A stretch of 64,000 nucleotides of DNA from Mucilaginibacter geliditolerans (GCF_014200495.1 NZ_JACHBY010000002.1:682001-746000); one strand, 5' to 3'; counted from the first letter of the stretch, positions 6,069 through 15,284 are shown. Translations and numbers: made by a program. The notes: a model not told the origin generated them from the sequence alone.

Positions 6069-7178
6069 CTAAATAACAAAAAGTTCGCACCCCTTCAAAA
6101 ACTCATCATTCGCGTCAGCCCCAATACCAATGGCATCGGTAATATCCAATAAATACCCGTCATACGTTACACCGCCAACACATGGGTCAATTTTATGGCC
6201 CAGCATACAGGTATCCATATCATAAAACTTAATATTAGGGCTCGCATATACAAAATGCAGCTTGGCACTTAAGGCGATCCTGCTTTCCAGCATCCCACCC
6301 ATCATACAAGGAATATTCTTTTCAGCCGCCACATCATGGATCTGGCTTGCTTCAAATATCCCACCCGATTTGGCGAACTTAATATTAATATAATCGCACG
6401 ACCGGCTATTGATCTGCTTACGGGCATCATGATGATTATAAATACTTTCATCACCCATAATTTTTACCGGCGATAGCTGCATTAGCTCATGCAGACGGTC
6501 ATCATACCAGGTACGCATGGGTTGCTCACAAAACTCTATATCGCAGTCGCCCATGGCTTGCAGGGCATATACAGCGGCATCAAAGCTCCAGCCCTGGTTA
6601 GCATCAATACGTATTTTCATATCACGACCAACAGCCCTACGAATATGCTTTACCCTTGCAATATCCTCACTGGCACCTTTGCCCAGTTTTACCTTTAATA
6701 TCCGCGCTCCCAAATCTTTAAACTCTACTGCCTTTTGCGCCATCACTTCAGGGCTTGCAATACCAATGGTTATATCCGTTTCCACAACACGCCTTTCTCC
6801 GCCCAAAAACTTGTAAAGCGGCAAGCCGTCATGTTTAGCTGCCAGGTCATACAATGCCATATCGAAAGCGCTTTTAATGGTGGTATTGCCCGCTGTAAAA
6901 TCATGCAGTTGCTGCAGGCGGTCTTCAATATGCAATGCATCCTTGCCTTTCCATAGTTTGGCAAATTCCCGCGCCATAATTAAACAGGTATCCTGCGTTT
7001 CACCAACAATCATCGGGAAGGCGGAGCACTCACCCACCCCATAAAACCCTGCATCAGTATGCACACGTATAAACACATTCTGCGCATGATCCATAGTACC
7101 TGTAGCAATAGTAAATGGCACCATCGGGATACTAAACCTGTAAATATCAATCCGGGTAATAATCAGTCTGTCAGCCAA
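6069..7178 (-). CDS. Dipeptide epimerase (enolase superfamily, L-Ala-D/L-Glu type)
   Basis: A 369-residue protein of the mandelate racemase/muconate lactonising enzyme fold. The catalytic pattern is complete: Lys162-x-Lys164 (KVKLG), metal ligands Asp192 (RIDANQGW), Glu218 (FCEQP) and Asp243 (GDES), and the opposite-face Lys270 (KFAK). A DxD-type stretch near residue 320 (FYDMD) is the feature that binds the dipeptide amino group in L-Ala-D/L-Glu epimerases. Expected role: epimerising L-Ala-D-Glu from murein turnover, or other dipeptides, in the cytosol. It lies convergent with the IS element and close to the M20 dipeptidase, which fits peptide catabolism, though the exact substrate cannot be read from sequence. 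Confidence 0.88.
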   Translation of the reverse strand: MADRLIITRIDIYRFSIPMVPFTIATGTMDHAQNVFIRVHTDAGFYGVGECSAFPMIVGETQDTCLIMAREFAKLWKGKDALHIEDRLQQLHDFTAGNTTIKSAFDMALYDLAAKHDGLPLYKFLGGERRVVETDITIGIASPEVMAQKAVEFKDLGARILKVKLGKGASEDIARVKHIRRAVGRDMKIRIDANQGWSFDAAVYALQAMGDCDIEFCEQPMRTWYDDRLHELMQLSPVKIMGDESIYNHHDARKQINSRSCDYINIKFAKSGGIFEASQIHDVAAEKNIPCMMGGMLESRIALSAKLHFVYASPNIKFYDMDTCMLGHKIDPCVGGVTYDGYLLDITDAIGIGADANDEFLKGCELFVI

Positions 7179-7359
7179 AGTTTTTTATTTTATTATACGG
7201 CAATTTAAGGAAATAAGATGAGGAGATGCATTTGAATATGTCATTTATTTTAGCCTTCTATTATTTTTATCTCTTAGCTATTCCTTACCCTCTTTGCCGT
7301 TTACGGCAGAGAGAGTCGACCAGCGAAGTGTAGTCGGGGTGAGTTGGCGAAGCGCACTC

Positions 7360-7435
7360 TACCCCCTCCGTCTCCTTCGTCGACACCTCCCCCTAAGCTT
7401 AGGGGGAGGTGTCGACGAAGGAGACGGAGGGGGTA
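7360..7435. repeat. 76-bp perfect palindrome without spacer
   Basis: Each arm is 38 bases and the centre is AAGCTT at 7395-7400. I checked pairing base by base from the centre to T7360/A7435; it fails at the next pair. There is no unpaired loop, so it could form a cruciform in DNA or a very stable RNA hairpin. Confidence 0.97.
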
Positions 7436-7755
7436 AAACGGAGCGCGCCGAAGTTCTGCGTTAGTGATAGTAGCGGATACCGGCCCCGAGCTTAAGGCCT
7501 GTGCAGTATGAGCGGAAAGCACGGCCGAAGGCAACGCCCAATTTACCTTCCGCCTTTAAATTAAAAATAGACAAAGGAAACAAACACGAAAACTGAGGGC
7601 GTTCCCCCCCGGGTCAGGCTTTCCAGGGCTGCGCTGTCGCTCCGGCCACGTTGCAATACACACCCTACCCACCGTGGCTAAACCCTTCCAATCCTTAACG
7701 CAAGTGTCACAAAAAGAAAATACTACGCAACCAACTAACCTCCAATCACTAAAAA

Positions 7756-7786
7756 TTTGTTTTCTAATTCCAATACCTTACATTTG
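7756..7786 (+). promoter_or_regulatory. Bacteroidota-type promoter of the DUF4290-murA unit
   Basis: TTTG at 7756-7759 and TACATTTG at 7779-7786 are separated by 19 bases, an excellent match to the -33/-7 consensus. The start site should be near 7792, giving a leader of about 95 bases before ATG 7887. Confidence 0.7.
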
Positions 7787-7886
7787 TACTTCTTCGTTAA
7801 ATAATAATTCAATTTTAGCCGCCAATCCCGTTTTCCGGGAACGCTGCCTGGCTAATTTAAAATCTTTATAAAAACAAACAATTAAC

Positions 7887-8636
7887 ATGGCTCAAGAAAA
7901 CACGCCTGCGATTTTTGATTATAACTCAACCAGGAACAAACTTATCCTGTCGGAATATGGCCGCAACGTACAAAATATGGTTAAATATATTGTAGCGCTG
8001 CCAACCAAGGAAGAACGCAACCGCTATGCACAAGTGGTAATTGACCTGATGGGCTTTTTAAACCCCCACCTGCGCGATGTTGCCGACTTTAAGCATAAGC
8101 TATGGGATCACCTGCACATCATATCCGACTACCAAATAGATGTGGACGCACCGTACCCAAAACCTACGCCCGAGGCTGTACACATGAAGCCAAAGCCATT
8201 AAGGTATCCACATCAGCGTATAAAATACAAGCACTATGGCAAAACCATTGAACTGATGATGGAAAAAGCCAAAGCCATTGAGGAGCCTGAGCGCAGAAAG
8301 CATATGATACAATCTATAGCCAATTTCATGAAAATGGCTTATGTGCAATGGAACAAGGATTCGGTTACAGATGAAAGCATCCTGGCCGATTTAACAGCTA
8401 TGTCGGGCGGTGAGTTAAAGGTTGATGAAACCATTAACCTTAACCGTGTTGAGTATCGTGCTGCACCGCAAACCAATACAAATAACAACAATCGCGGCCG
8501 TAGCAATAACCAAAACAACCGCGGTAGCGGAGGTGGTAGTGGTGGTCGCACCAATAACAACAATCCCCGCAATAATAACAACCAAAACAACCGTAACCGC
8601 AATAACGGCGGCGGTGGCGGCACAAGAAAATATTAA
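7887..8636 (+). CDS. DUF4290 domain protein
   Basis: A 249-residue protein. Residues 1 to about 195 are a conserved, largely helical domain (start AIFDYNSTRNKLILSEYGRN) that I recognise as DUF4290, a Bacteroidota-specific family often beside murA. The tail from about residue 198 is low-complexity Asn/Gly/Arg-rich and probably disordered; such tails can bind nucleic acid, but nothing here proves it. There is no signal peptide. It lies directly upstream of murA in the same direction with about 200 bases between, and a strong promoter precedes it. Molecular function is unknown. Confidence 0.85.
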   Translation: MAQENTPAIFDYNSTRNKLILSEYGRNVQNMVKYIVALPTKEERNRYAQVVIDLMGFLNPHLRDVADFKHKLWDHLHIISDYQIDVDAPYPKPTPEAVHMKPKPLRYPHQRIKYKHYGKTIELMMEKAKAIEEPERRKHMIQSIANFMKMAYVQWNKDSVTDESILADLTAMSGGELKVDETINLNRVEYRAAPQTNTNNNNRGRSNNQNNRGSGGGSGGRTNNNNPRNNNNQNNRNRNNGGGGGTRKY

Positions 8637-8643
8637 TTAGTTC

Positions 8644-8840
8644 ATGGGTAATGGTTTATAGTTCATAGCTGTTTTCGTAAAACTCAGCATGTTCTCTTTT
8701 GTTCATAGTTTATGATAAGTCGACGATTTATTTTAATCTTTGCAGACAACGAAAGAAAGTATGACATGCTCATTTTTGCTATGAATTATCAACTATGAAC
8801 CATGAACTGAAACTAACTATAAACCAGTGAACTAATAAAC
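8644..8840. repeat. Short-word inverted repeat between DUF4290 and murA
   Basis: The left part repeats words such as GTTCATAG and TTTATAG, and the right part repeats their complements (CTATGAA, CTATAAACC) just before murA. The two parts pair imperfectly into a long hairpin. It belongs to the word-repeat class seen between the permease genes at the right end of the window. Confidence 0.6.
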
Positions 8841-8843
8841 TAT

Positions 8844-10151
8844 ATGAATAACGCCTTTGAAATAATTGGTGGCAAACCCTTAAAAGGCGAAATAACGCCG
8901 CAGGGTGCAAAAAACGAAGCTTTACAAGTACTTTCAGCTGTATTATTAACCAGCGAAAAAGTAACCATCAGCAATATCCCTGATATTACGGATGTAAATA
9001 GGCTCATTGAGCTGCTAGGCGATATGGGTGTTACGGTTGAACGCCTTGGCCCGGATACCTATAGCTTTGAAGCAAAAAACATAGACCAGGATTTTTTCCT
9101 GTCAGATGCTTTTAAAGCACAAGGCGGTGGTTTGCGTGGCTCAATCATGATAGTAGGTCCGCTGCTGGCCCGCTTTGGCAAAGCGTCCATACCAAAACCG
9201 GGTGGCGATAAAATTGGCCGCCGCAGGTTGGATACCCATTTCCTGGGTTTTGAAAAACTGGGCGCCCGTTTTGATTATAACCCTGAAAATGGTTTTTTTA
9301 ATGTAGATGCCTCAAACCTTAAAGGCACTTACATGCTTTTGGATGAAGCTTCAGTAACCGGAACAGCCAACATTGTAATGGCTGCAGTTTTAGCCGAAGG
9401 CATAACTACCATATACAACGCCGCCTGCGAACCTTATTTGCAGCAATTATGCAAAATGCTTAACCGCATGGGTGCGAAAATAAGTGGCATTGGTTCAAAT
9501 TTATTAACCATTGAAGGTGTTAAAGTATTAGGCGGAACAGAACACCGTATGCTACCTGATATGATAGAAATCGGTTCATTCATCGGCCTTGCGGCCATGA
9601 CGGGTTCTGAGATCACCATTAAAGATGTAAAATACAAGGAACTGGGAATGATCCCCGATGTGTTCCGCCGTTTAGGGATACAGCTGGAGTTGAGGGGCGA
9701 TGATATCTATATTCCCGCGCAGGAGCATTACGAGATAGAGACCTTTATTGATGGCTCTATCATGACCATTGCCGATTCACCATGGCCAGGCTTTACCCCC
9801 GATCTGCTGAGTATTGTATTGGTTGTTGCCATACAAGCCAAGGGTTCGGTACTTATCCACCAAAAAATGTTTGAAAGTCGCTTGTTTTTTGTAGATAAAC
9901 TACTGGATATGGGCGCGCAGATCATCCTTTGCGATCCGCACCGTGCTACCGTTATTGGTTTGGATCACCAGGTAAAACTAAGAGGCATTTCCATGACCTC
10001 GCCTGACATCCGTGCCGGCGTATCGCTGCTGATCGCGGCGCTATCAGCACAAGGCAAATCAACTATTTACAATATTGAGCAAATACAGCGCGGCTACCAG
10101 CATATTGATGATAGATTAAGAGCGCTCGGAGCTGATATAAAGCGAATTTAG
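8844..10151 (+). CDS. murA: UDP-N-acetylglucosamine 1-carboxyvinyltransferase MurA
   Basis: A 435-residue EPSP-synthase-fold enzyme catalysing the first committed step of peptidoglycan synthesis (enolpyruvyl transfer to UDP-GlcNAc) in the cytosol. The substrate-binding Lys-Asn is at residues 23-24 (GAKNEALQ). The mobile loop reads PKPGGDKIGRRRLD: the position of the usual catalytic Cys (Cys115 in E. coli) is Asp122. In other bacteria this Cys-to-Asp form is active but insensitive to fosfomycin, which alkylates the Cys. The end RALGADIKR is typical. It probably forms a unit with the upstream DUF4290 gene. Confidence 0.97.
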   Translation: MNNAFEIIGGKPLKGEITPQGAKNEALQVLSAVLLTSEKVTISNIPDITDVNRLIELLGDMGVTVERLGPDTYSFEAKNIDQDFFLSDAFKAQGGGLRGSIMIVGPLLARFGKASIPKPGGDKIGRRRLDTHFLGFEKLGARFDYNPENGFFNVDASNLKGTYMLLDEASVTGTANIVMAAVLAEGITTIYNAACEPYLQQLCKMLNRMGAKISGIGSNLLTIEGVKVLGGTEHRMLPDMIEIGSFIGLAAMTGSEITIKDVKYKELGMIPDVFRRLGIQLELRGDDIYIPAQEHYEIETFIDGSIMTIADSPWPGFTPDLLSIVLVVAIQAKGSVLIHQKMFESRLFFVDKLLDMGAQIILCDPHRATVIGLDHQVKLRGISMTSPDIRAGVSLLIAALSAQGKSTIYNIEQIQRGYQHIDDRLRALGADIKRI

Positions 10152-10157
10152 TTTGCA

Positions 10158-10233
10158 AAGGTGAAAGCTTAAAGGCGAAAGGTAAAAGATTTATTTCCAC
10201 CCTTTACCTTTCACCCTTCAGCTTTAAGCTTTC
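10158..10233. repeat. Short-word inverted repeat after murA
   Basis: The left part repeats GAAAG/AAAGG words and the right part holds the complementary CTTTC/CCTTT words, including an exact GAAAGCTTAAAG pairing. The imperfect hairpin may end murA transcription. Confidence 0.6.
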
Positions 10234-10282
10234 TTCTTTTTACCTGCATAATTACTATCTTTATTCGACCCAAAATAAATCG

Positions 10283-11833
10283 ATGTACCAAAATCGCAGA
10301 TCAACCTACGCTGGCTTTATATTGATATTTGTTGCTATAAAAGTTGTACTGAACCTGCTGGCTATGCCGCATTTTGGGTTTCATCGTGATGAGTTGCTGT
10401 ACCTTGCCCTTGGTGACCATCTGGCCTGGGGATATAAAGAAGTACCACCTTTTGTCGCAGTTATTGCAAGATTATCCACTATACTGTTTGGCAGCTCCAT
10501 ATTTGCCGCACGGGTATTCTGCACCATCTTCGCCGGATTGATCATTTGGTTTACCGGCCTCATCACGGTTGAACTGGGCGGCAAAAAATTCGCTATAGCG
10601 CTGGCCTGCCTGGCAATGATCTTCTCTCCTGCATTTGTCGCGTCAGATTATCTGCTGCAACCCGTAATATTTGATCAGTTTTGGTGGGTACTGGCTGTTT
10701 ACCTGGTGGTAAAATATATTAATAGTTCATCGGTTAAGTACCTGTATTTTTTAGGGATCGCTATTGGTGTAGGTTTGCTTAATAAATATACCATGGGCTT
10801 TTTTACCATAGCTCTTATCATAGGCCTGCTGATCACCAAACAACGCCGCATATTATTTAATAAGCATATTTTAGGAGCCGCAGCTGTGGCCTTGCTACTG
10901 TTTTTACCTAATGCAATATGGCAGTTTCAGCATCACTTGCCGGTGGTGCACCATATGGCTACCCTGCGCGCTACCCAGCTAGATAATATAAAACCAGCCG
11001 ACTTTATTAGTCAGCAATTATTGGTTCATGGCATAGCCGTATTTCTTTGGTTAACGGGCTTTTTCTTTTTGATATTCTCCTTTAAGCTTCGTAAGTATCA
11101 GTTCCTGGCATTCGCCTATTTAGCCATATTCATTTTTCTGTTAGAGATGAGCGGCAAAGTCTATTATATCTTTGGCGCGTACCCCATGCTGTTCGCAGCC
11201 GGTGGTTTTGGTTTTGAACGATGGATAAAGAATTATGCCTTGCGCACCCTGATTATTTGTTTGTTTACACTGCCTAACCTGATATTTTTACCAATGCTGT
11301 TACCTGTATTGCCATTAAACCAAACAATGGCGTTTTTTAGGTTCACAGATAAAAATATTCCTATCCTACAGTTTACAGTTATCTGGGAAGATCAAAAAAA
11401 GCATGCCACAACGCAGGATTATGCTGACATGTTCGGCTGGGATGAACTGGCAAAAAAGGTTGCTGATACCTATAATTCACTTACCCCCGATCAGCAAAAA
11501 CACACAATTATATGGGCTGACAATTACGGTGAAGCAGGCGCTATGCATCATTATGGCAAGCAATATAATTTACCCGATGTATATAGCCTGGATAGCAGCT
11601 TTACACTTTGGACACCACCATCCCTGGATGCGGATTATATTATTTATATAGATGACGATAATAATGTAACCCGAAGACTTGCACCGTTGGTACAGAGCTA
11701 CAAAAAAATAGGCGAAATAGATTATCCTCTAGCCCGTGAAAAAGGCACTGAAATTTATTTATTGACAAAGCCTAATAAAGCACAATTGCAGCAAATATAC
11801 CAAAGTGAGCGCGCTAAAAAATTGTTGGAATAG
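10283..11833 (+). CDS. GT39/ArnT-like membrane glycosyltransferase
   Basis: A 516-residue integral membrane protein of the PMT_2/dolichyl-phosphate-mannose mannosyltransferase superfamily. After the first membrane helix (residues about 10-28) comes the catalytic first-loop motif with Asp36-Glu37 (FHRDELLYLALGDH). About ten further hydrophobic segments cover residues 65-375. The C-terminal 130 residues form a soluble periplasmic domain. These enzymes move a sugar from a polyprenyl-phosphate donor to protein, lipid A or another surface acceptor; the acceptor cannot be told here. A TATCTTTA sequence about 25 bases upstream is a near match to the -7 box. It stands alone between inverted repeats. 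Confidence 0.85.
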   Translation: MYQNRRSTYAGFILIFVAIKVVLNLLAMPHFGFHRDELLYLALGDHLAWGYKEVPPFVAVIARLSTILFGSSIFAARVFCTIFAGLIIWFTGLITVELGGKKFAIALACLAMIFSPAFVASDYLLQPVIFDQFWWVLAVYLVVKYINSSSVKYLYFLGIAIGVGLLNKYTMGFFTIALIIGLLITKQRRILFNKHILGAAAVALLLFLPNAIWQFQHHLPVVHHMATLRATQLDNIKPADFISQQLLVHGIAVFLWLTGFFFLIFSFKLRKYQFLAFAYLAIFIFLLEMSGKVYYIFGAYPMLFAAGGFGFERWIKNYALRTLIICLFTLPNLIFLPMLLPVLPLNQTMAFFRFTDKNIPILQFTVIWEDQKKHATTQDYADMFGWDELAKKVADTYNSLTPDQQKHTIIWADNYGEAGAMHHYGKQYNLPDVYSLDSSFTLWTPPSLDADYIIYIDDDNNVTRRLAPLVQSYKKIGEIDYPLAREKGTEIYLLTKPNKAQLQQIYQSERAKKLLE

Positions 11834-11868
11834 TATAATACATTAGCCAGATTTATAACCGGTAGCTA

Positions 11869-12110
11869 TTCTCCGCACGCCATTGCGAGGAACGATGCAA
11901 TTGTCTACATAGGTTGGTAAGTGTGTTAGGTCATGCTGAGGCACTCGAAGTATGACCCAATCTATCTAAGCGTCATTGCGAGGTACGAAGCCAACCGACC
12001 AAAGGGAGCTCATTAATACCATTGAAAACAATCAATATTATTAATAATCCCAAACTTTACAGATCGGCTCTGCCAATCGGGGATTGCTTCGTTCCTCGCA
12101 ATGACGCTCG
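11869..12110. repeat. Cluster of REP-like inverted repeats
   Basis: The region holds a left half copy (about 11874-11890), a short GTCATGC...GTATGAC hairpin (about 11931-11956), and a full copy with long loop (arms at about 11969-11992 and 12081-12108) of the GTCATTGCGAGG family. It lies between the convergent glycosyltransferase and fucosidase genes. No gene is seen. Confidence 0.85.
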
Positions 12111-12121
12111 GTTATTATTCA

Positions 12122-13483
12122 TTATTCTAGCGTCAACTCCACAACCGGGATCTCATAATGAGGCTTATTAGCCGGTAGCGTTAATTCCACATCATCACTC
12201 CCTGATGCTTTATACAACAACTCTGAATGATCATTTAAAAACTGCGCGTACTTTATTTTACCATTATAACCCGGCAATACCAATTTACCATCCTTTGGAT
12301 AATCGTATAAATGCACGTACAAATGCCCAGCAGCCTTATTATAGGTAAGCTTTGTACCTTCCGGAACTTTAAAGCTATCAGGCGCATAGGTACAGTTGTA
12401 AATAGCATTACTATTGGCATGCATCCAGTAAGCTAAACTATCCAAAGCATTTGTTGCCCTGTAATCAAATTCACCGCGACCAGTAGGACCAACATTTAAG
12501 ATCAGATTACCGCCATTACTTACAGAAGTAATCAGTAGATCAAGCAATTGCCTGTGGGTTTTCCAGGTGTTCTCATCACGGTAATATCCCCATGAACCAG
12601 AAAAAGTTTGGCAAGTTTCCCAGGTCCGTCCCCTATATGGAGCAAGTTGTTTGGTGCTTACCTGTTCAGGTGTTTCAAAGTCAGCACCATCTTTGTAATC
12701 GGCCAGGTCGAGCCTGTTATTAACAATAATACCCGGCTGCAATTTTCTGATCAGCTTTATTAACTCTACCGATCCCCAATCCTTCGCACCTTTGCCGGTA
12801 CTCTTTTTCTGATCTTCTTTACCCCACGACCAGTCCAGCCATATCACATCAATCTTGCCATAGTTAGTTAATAATTCAGTTACCTGGTTTATCATGTACT
12901 GACGGTATTTGGCCATATCCCGGCCTTTGTTCAACCTTGCATAATTAGCCTTGCTGGTATCTTTTTGCGTTAACGGATGGGCATCATCCATGGTATAATC
13001 CGGGTGGTGCCAGTCGAGCAGTGAATAGTAAAATCCAACCTTTAATCCCTGCGCTCTGAAAGCGTTCACATATTCACGCACCAGGTCGCGTTTAGCCTTA
13101 GTATTGGTGGCCTTATAATCGGTATATTTTGAATCGAACAAACAAAAACCCTCGTGGTGTTTGGTGGTAAGCACGGCATATTTCATACCTGCCGCTTTTG
13201 CTTCTTTGGCCCATTTAGTCGGGTCGAACTGATCCGGGTTAAACTCATCAAAATATTTTTGATACTCCGCATCGGTCAGGGCTTCATTGTGCTTTACCCA
13301 TTCATGCCGGGCAGCACCTGAATACAGGCCAAAGTGGATAAACATCCCGAAACGGGCATCTGTCCACCATTCCAGGCGTTGTTTCTTTTGCGCGTCGGTC
13401 TCATTACCGATCATTTTTGTTTGCGCAAACAGCGACGGCGACACTATAAATAGCAACAACATCAATACTTGTAATCTCTTCAT
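12122..13483 (-). CDS. Alpha-L-fucosidase, GH29
   Basis: A 453-residue secreted glycoside hydrolase. Residues 1-20 are a signal peptide ending FA-Q. The GH29 catalytic domain starts at LEWWTDARFGMFIHFG. Conserved His109-His110 (TTKHHEGFCLFDS) line the active site, and the nucleophile is Asp217 in IDVIWLDWSW. Glycan-facing motifs such as NVGPTGRGEFD follow at about residue 335. The last 80 residues form a small beta-rich domain. It should release alpha-L-fucose from polysaccharides or glycoproteins in the periplasm or outside the cell. No SusCD or other polysaccharide-utilisation genes are beside it, so it appears to be a stand-alone gene. Confidence 0.93.
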   Translation of the reverse strand: MKRLQVLMLLLFIVSPSLFAQTKMIGNETDAQKKQRLEWWTDARFGMFIHFGLYSGAARHEWVKHNEALTDAEYQKYFDEFNPDQFDPTKWAKEAKAAGMKYAVLTTKHHEGFCLFDSKYTDYKATNTKAKRDLVREYVNAFRAQGLKVGFYYSLLDWHHPDYTMDDAHPLTQKDTSKANYARLNKGRDMAKYRQYMINQVTELLTNYGKIDVIWLDWSWGKEDQKKSTGKGAKDWGSVELIKLIRKLQPGIIVNNRLDLADYKDGADFETPEQVSTKQLAPYRGRTWETCQTFSGSWGYYRDENTWKTHRQLLDLLITSVSNGGNLILNVGPTGRGEFDYRATNALDSLAYWMHANSNAIYNCTYAPDSFKVPEGTKLTYNKAAGHLYVHLYDYPKDGKLVLPGYNGKIKYAQFLNDHSELLYKASGSDDVELTLPANKPHYEIPVVELTLE

Positions 13484-13574
13484 AATTATAATTGGTTTTT
13501 ATCAAACCTATTTAATAAACTTAATAATTTGTTATTCAAATTACGCAAAGGAATAAATGAAATTGGCAGAAAAT

Positions 13575-13611
13575 AAAAAAGGTGTTGGATTCATCACCCA
13601 ACACCTTTTTT
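13575..13611 (-). terminator. Rho-independent terminator after cystathionine beta-synthase gene
   Basis: The stem GGTGTTGG/CCAACACC is flanked by A and T runs on both sides, so it can work in either direction. It lies 30 bases beyond the stop codon of the minus-strand gene at 13643. Confidence 0.85.
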
Positions 13612-13642
13612 CAAATCTTCAAATCACAGATTTTCAGCCTTA

Positions 13643-15001
13643 TTAAGCCGATATCGCGTTTATAATATCATACTGCGTAATGATCTCGATCTTTCCGTTA
13701 TCTTCTACCAATACAGCTATGTTATCTTTGTTGATCATGGCCGAGATCCTATCGATAGAGGTATTCAGGTCCACAAACGGAAACGGAGCAGTGGTAATAT
13801 TTTTTATAGGCTGAGATTTTAGCGATGGATTTTCCAGCAATGCATCCAATATATCACTTTCGGTTATCTTACCTATCACCATACCTTTTTGAGTAACCGG
13901 TATTTGTGATATGTTTAATGATTTAATAGTATTGATGGCTTCCAAAACGGATTTGTCCAGATCGATAGTGATGATCTCAGTACTTTCCTTTTTAGCGATG
14001 ATATCATGAGCGGTAAGCTTGCCATCCTTTAAAAATCCACGGTCGCGCAACCAGTCATCATTATACATTTTGCCTAAATAACGTGTACCATGATCGGGGA
14101 ATACCACCACAACCACATCACCTTCTTTAAACATATCCTTCATCTGTATAACCCCTGCAATGGCCGATCCTGTTGAGTTACCTGCAAAAATCCCTTCCTT
14201 GCGGGCAATCTCACGGGTCATTAAAGCGGCATCCTTATCGGTTACCTTCTCAAAGTGGTCTATCAGACTAAAATCAACGTTGGCGGGTAAAAAATCCTCA
14301 CCTATACCTTCGGTTATGTACGGGTAGATCTCGTTCTTATCAAACTCCCCTGTTTCTTTATATTTTTTAAATACAGATCCGTAAGTATCAATACCCAAAA
14401 CCTTAATATTGGGATTTTGCTCTTTCAGATACCTTGCAATACCTGATATGGTACCACCTGTACCCACACCTGCTACCAAATGTGTGATCTTACCTTCTGT
14501 CTGCTCCCATATCTCTGGCCCGGTTGATTCATAGTGCGCCTGTGAATTTGATAAGTTATCATACTGGTTCGGCTTCCATGAGTTAGGCACCTCACGCTCC
14601 AAACGCGATGAAACAGAATAATAAGAGCGCGGATCTTCAGGCTCAACATTAGTTGGGCAAACAATAACCTCGGCGCCAAAGGCACGCAGGGCATCAAACT
14701 TTTCTTTTGATTGTTTATCAGTACTGGTAAAAATACACTTGTAACCTTTTATAACCGCGGCAATAGCCAGGCCCATACCTGTATTGCCCGATGTACCTTC
14801 AATAATAGTTCCACCCGGTTTAAGCCTGCCACTCTTTTCGGCATCCTCAATCATTTTAAGGGCCATACGGTCCTTAATTGAGTTACCGGGATTGCTGGTC
14901 TCAATTTTAGCTAAAACCGTAGCCGGGATATCTTTAGTTACCTTGTTTAATTTAACCATTGGTGTGTTACCAATGGTTTCCAGTATGTTATTATACCACA
15001 T
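13643..15001 (-). CDS. Cystathionine beta-synthase (PLP enzyme with CBS pair)
   Basis: A 452-residue fold-type II PLP enzyme. The PLP lysine is Lys43 (NSIKDRMA), the substrate loop is EGTSGNTGMG, and the phosphate loop is GVGTGGTISG. Residues from about 335 onward form two CBS domains, the regulatory Bateman module. This architecture is that of cystathionine beta-synthase (Ser + homocysteine to cystathionine); an O-acetylserine sulfhydrylase activity cannot be excluded. The start MWYNNILETIGNTPM is typical. It is a single gene with its own terminator. Confidence 0.93.
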   Translation of the reverse strand: MWYNNILETIGNTPMVKLNKVTKDIPATVLAKIETSNPGNSIKDRMALKMIEDAEKSGRLKPGGTIIEGTSGNTGMGLAIAAVIKGYKCIFTSTDKQSKEKFDALRAFGAEVIVCPTNVEPEDPRSYYSVSSRLEREVPNSWKPNQYDNLSNSQAHYESTGPEIWEQTEGKITHLVAGVGTGGTISGIARYLKEQNPNIKVLGIDTYGSVFKKYKETGEFDKNEIYPYITEGIGEDFLPANVDFSLIDHFEKVTDKDAALMTREIARKEGIFAGNSTGSAIAGVIQMKDMFKEGDVVVVVFPDHGTRYLGKMYNDDWLRDRGFLKDGKLTAHDIIAKKESTEIITIDLDKSVLEAINTIKSLNISQIPVTQKGMVIGKITESDILDALLENPSLKSQPIKNITTAPFPFVDLNTSIDRISAMINKDNIAVLVEDNGKIEIITQYDIINAISA

Positions 15002-15117
15002 AAATTTCTATTGTCTATTAACCCGGTATATTAAGCCGGGATTTGGCTCAAAAATAACTTTATTGAGTGATATATCCTTTATTTATTAGTGATTAGTTAG
15101 TCGCATTCTTATCCCGC

Positions 15118-15238
15118 ACGTCATTGCGAGGTACGAAGCAATCTCTACGTAGGCTCATCAGGGAGTAAAAAACTTCGTAAGTTTCTTTCCACTTGCTCTG
15201 TATAGTTTAGAGATTGCTTCGTTCCTCGCAAATGACGC
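15118..15238. repeat. REP-like inverted repeat, complete copy
   Basis: The left arm at about 15119-15146 and right arm at about 15209-15237 pair almost fully, with a loop of about 62 bases. The family motif CATTGCGAGG-T-ACGAAGCAATC is present. Short CTAATCACTAAC words flank it on both sides (15080-15100 and 15252-15280). It fills the gap between the cystathionine synthase and AMP nucleosidase genes. Confidence 0.88.
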
Positions 15239-15284
15239 ACTTGTTTTTAACTAATCACTAACCTCCAACCTCTAATCACTAACT

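Larger units (their letters stand above)
7179..7886. other. Long non-coding gap rich in degenerate repeats
   Basis: No gene is supported in about 700 bases. The gap holds a 76-bp perfect palindrome (7360-7435), GC-rich patches quite unlike the surrounding coding DNA (7440-7560 and 7595-7680), and, at its right end, a good promoter for the DUF4290-murA unit. Short open frames at 7301-7534 and 7674-7871 overlap the palindrome or promoter and have no protein-like features. Confidence 0.6.

Noticed and set aside
7301..7534. 77-codon minus-strand frame
   Set aside because: It spans the 76-bp palindrome; composition reflects the repeat.
7674..7871. 65-codon plus-strand frame before DUF4290
   Set aside because: It overlaps the clear promoter at 7756-7786 of the next gene.
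8339..8623. Pro/Leu/Arg-rich minus-strand frame
   Set aside because: It is the shadow of the Asn/Gly-rich tail of the DUF4290 gene.
12122..13483. Polysaccharide utilisation locus around the fucosidase
   Set aside because: No SusC/SusD, regulator or other glycan enzymes are adjacent; GH29, GH19 and GH53 genes are widely separated single genes.
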